From Thysanoteuthis rhombus (lineage: Eukaryota; Mollusca; Cephalopoda; Oegopsida; Thysanoteuthidae), in NCBI GenBank assembly GCA_963457665.1, contig OY735231.1:32146670-32210669 (forward strand): 64,000 nucleotides of DNA, given 5' to 3'. This document shows, piece after piece, positions 57,613-60,600 of this stretch. Under the pieces are notes generated by a model. That model searched no databases. It was not told the origin of the DNA and was given only the letters and a program-made list of their open reading frames with translations. A program made the translations under genes and the position numbers. Position 1 is the stretch's first letter; every line of letters starts with the position of its first letter.

Positions 57613-60600
57613 CATGCATAGACAGACACATGCATACACTCACAGAGATAGACATACATACACAGACACACAAGCAGTATCATGACTAGTATTTCCTCCA
57701 TCTCAATTTCAGCTGACCCTCACCGAGAGCTCTTGGACCCGTCAGTCCACATCAACCACTTTGAACTAAAGCCTATGCAAAAAGCACGAATCAACTTCTC
57801 CCTACATTTTGTTCCATCTCCCGATATCTTGACAAAATATCTCATCACTGGCATACCACTCGCTGACAAAGAAGAGTAGGTTAGTGATCACTTGGGCAAA
57901 CCATTTTCCTGTAGGTACCTTACTTGCCCTGGAAGTAGCAGCAAAGAACTCTTATCCTCATTATCAACCATAACAGGTGTGTGTTATTGACGTGTGTACT
58001 TTGATTGTAAAGAAAAAACACACAAACAGTATCTTTTGCTGGCTGTAAGATTCCCGTGGAGTGGATAGCCAAACTTCCCAGGGCGGGAGGGACGTGAGTT
58101 TGAGTTTCACTGGACGATTATCCTTTGTTTTTGAACTATGCTGTTTGCTGGTTAATGTGGACTGACGGGTCTAAGTGCTCTCGGTGAGGGTCAGCTGAAA
58201 TTGAGATGGAGGAAATACTAGTCATGATACTGCTTGTGTGTCAGTGTATGTATGTATATACAAGACTGACTGCCTAAACCTTATACTTAGAGTGGCCCCT
58301 GCACTTTGTATATGGTGACTGAGTGAAAAATAAATTCCCAAAATAACAGTAACAATATAAAAACGAAAAGAAAAAATTTCTGATATTTATTGTAGAAGAA
58401 GTAAGTTAAATGTTCAAAATATTATTTTGGGCAAATTTTAAAATCGCAAAAACAGATGTGTTTATGTGTCTTTTTTTAACTGTGTACAAATATACAAAAA
58501 AACAAAAAGAAACTCTGGTGCTTATTTTGAGAGAAGAAAGTTCAATTTTCAAAATATCATTCTAGCAAACTTTAAAATTGTGACACTATTTTTATGATTT
58601 TTTTTGTGTATTTTATGGAATTCCTCTCTTCAGATTTCTCATCTAGAGCATTTTTGCGATTTACCATTCCTCTTGCTTCTCACAGCTGGTGGTCAGGAAT
58701 TTACTCCTAAAATGTCAGTTGATTTTATGAAGAAGTTAACCAAAGATAAAGCAGGAAAAATGTCAAACTAGGAGAATGTTTTGTTTCAACTGGTCAGTAC
58801 ATCACCCAACCTATTGGATGGTGACAGTCACTTGTATACACAATATATAACTGACGATAATACAAGAAAATTATGCTAACAATATTATATTTCTTTTATA
58901 GAGATTGATCAATAGTTGAAAGTTTTTTTTGTTAGTTCCCTACCAAAAACGAACATCCATAATTTTAAAGTACGTAAACTTAAAATGGGTAAAGCAGCAT
59001 TTTCCTTTCCTAACCAAAAACCTTGTTGGGTCTTTTTTTGTAAGTCCTCTCCATGAAAATGAAAACTATAACCCTTAGGGAAAACTAATAAAATAAACCT
59101 AGTGTGTGAATTCTAACTGGTTATGAAAATTCTGATCTGGTATAGACAAATGAAAAAGCCTCAGAATGCTTTGCCTGATATTACTGAGTTTTTCCGATTG
59201 AAAAGATTTTTAGCTTCATCTTTGGGCTTAGTTATAAAAATCTGACAACTGATCTGGAACTTAACAAGAAGATGTACGAGACTGACTGTTTGGGAGAAAG
59301 GTTGAATCATTTTATTCGTCAAGATCAAATTGCTGTTAAAATATGATTTGAAACCAACACCACAGAGTGAGTTTCTAGTCATCAAGAAAAGCAGAATGCA
59401 ACTTCTATTCAGGATTTCATACTTTCAAACTAAAAAGATTTCTAGTCAACATTTTCTCCAAGCAGAACTCGCATATCTCTTCATTTCTTGTTTCAGGTCG
59501 TATACTTCTATTTATTTTTCTTATAATTATTAGGGATCCATGTTATGGGTCTTGATGTCCAGTGGTTATCTGACATCCTTAAAACAGCTTCTCAAACTAA
59601 AAACCATGCAAGGTGCTCAGGAAAAAATAATGCGAAACATCACATGGAAAGATATCAAAATTGCACAATGTATCCAATCAAAAAACATGTGTCAGAGATA
59701 TCCTAAAGCAAACTGTAATGGCAATGGGTAGGCCATCATGGGATCTTAAATGTAATTTTGCTAATTTGGTGAAGGGTGTTGGAGATGGTAACCATTTTAT
59801 GAGGGTTTTTTTTGTGAGTGTGTGTGTATATGTATATGAGTGTATTTTCTGCCACATTTTTGAAGTTCCGTCTGTCAGCCATGTTGATTTTATTTATATT
59901 ATAGATTCCTGCAAAGAACAGATAGGAATTGGCTTGTTTTCTCAGTGCTTTCCTTTTAGACAGTCATGTTTTCTTCCCACCTTCTGAACAGCAGTTTCAA
60001 CAACATTAAAGCACCTTGTTATAGCTTTTTTTAAAAATTCATAGCGTTAATTGATATTCAGGTCAACATACAGAAAGAATTATCTATAGTATACTTTGTT
60101 ATCTCCTGGTGGCTGAGACGGTTACATGTTTCTCATTAGCACCGGTTGTTGCGATTCAAGCCAAGATAAAAGGCAGCATTTAAGATAGTGATTTTCGAAG
60201 AAGTAAGGCCTTTTTTGCTTAGAAGACTGACACAACACAATCTTCCTTTACCTTATTTTGCTCTCGATTTTTATTTTGTAGAGCCTTAATGTCAATAAAT
60301 ATTCATCTCCCCTCATTTACTTGCTGGTCTTAAATGAATTAATCTATGTATCTTGGGTAAATCCAAAATTTGAATCAATTCTTTTGCAGCCAATCGCTCA
60401 TTCCCCAACAAAGTGACATCGAAATTCACTGAGAACTTTTTCTTCTTTACTTTTGGTCACTCTATGTCTTTTTAGCCTCTTCTCACACCAAAGGGTTAAT
60501 GAAAAGGGAGTTATTTATGCTACAAAAGACCAGTATAAACATGTTTAAATTGCTTTTTGTGTCCTTTGACTCCTGGTATAATCTTATAAAGCTGATACTG

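Noticed and set aside
57682-57879. 65-codon + frame in the inverted-repeat left arm and spacer
   Set aside because: No family recognised and no splice link to CCDC13; part of it is the repeat arm.
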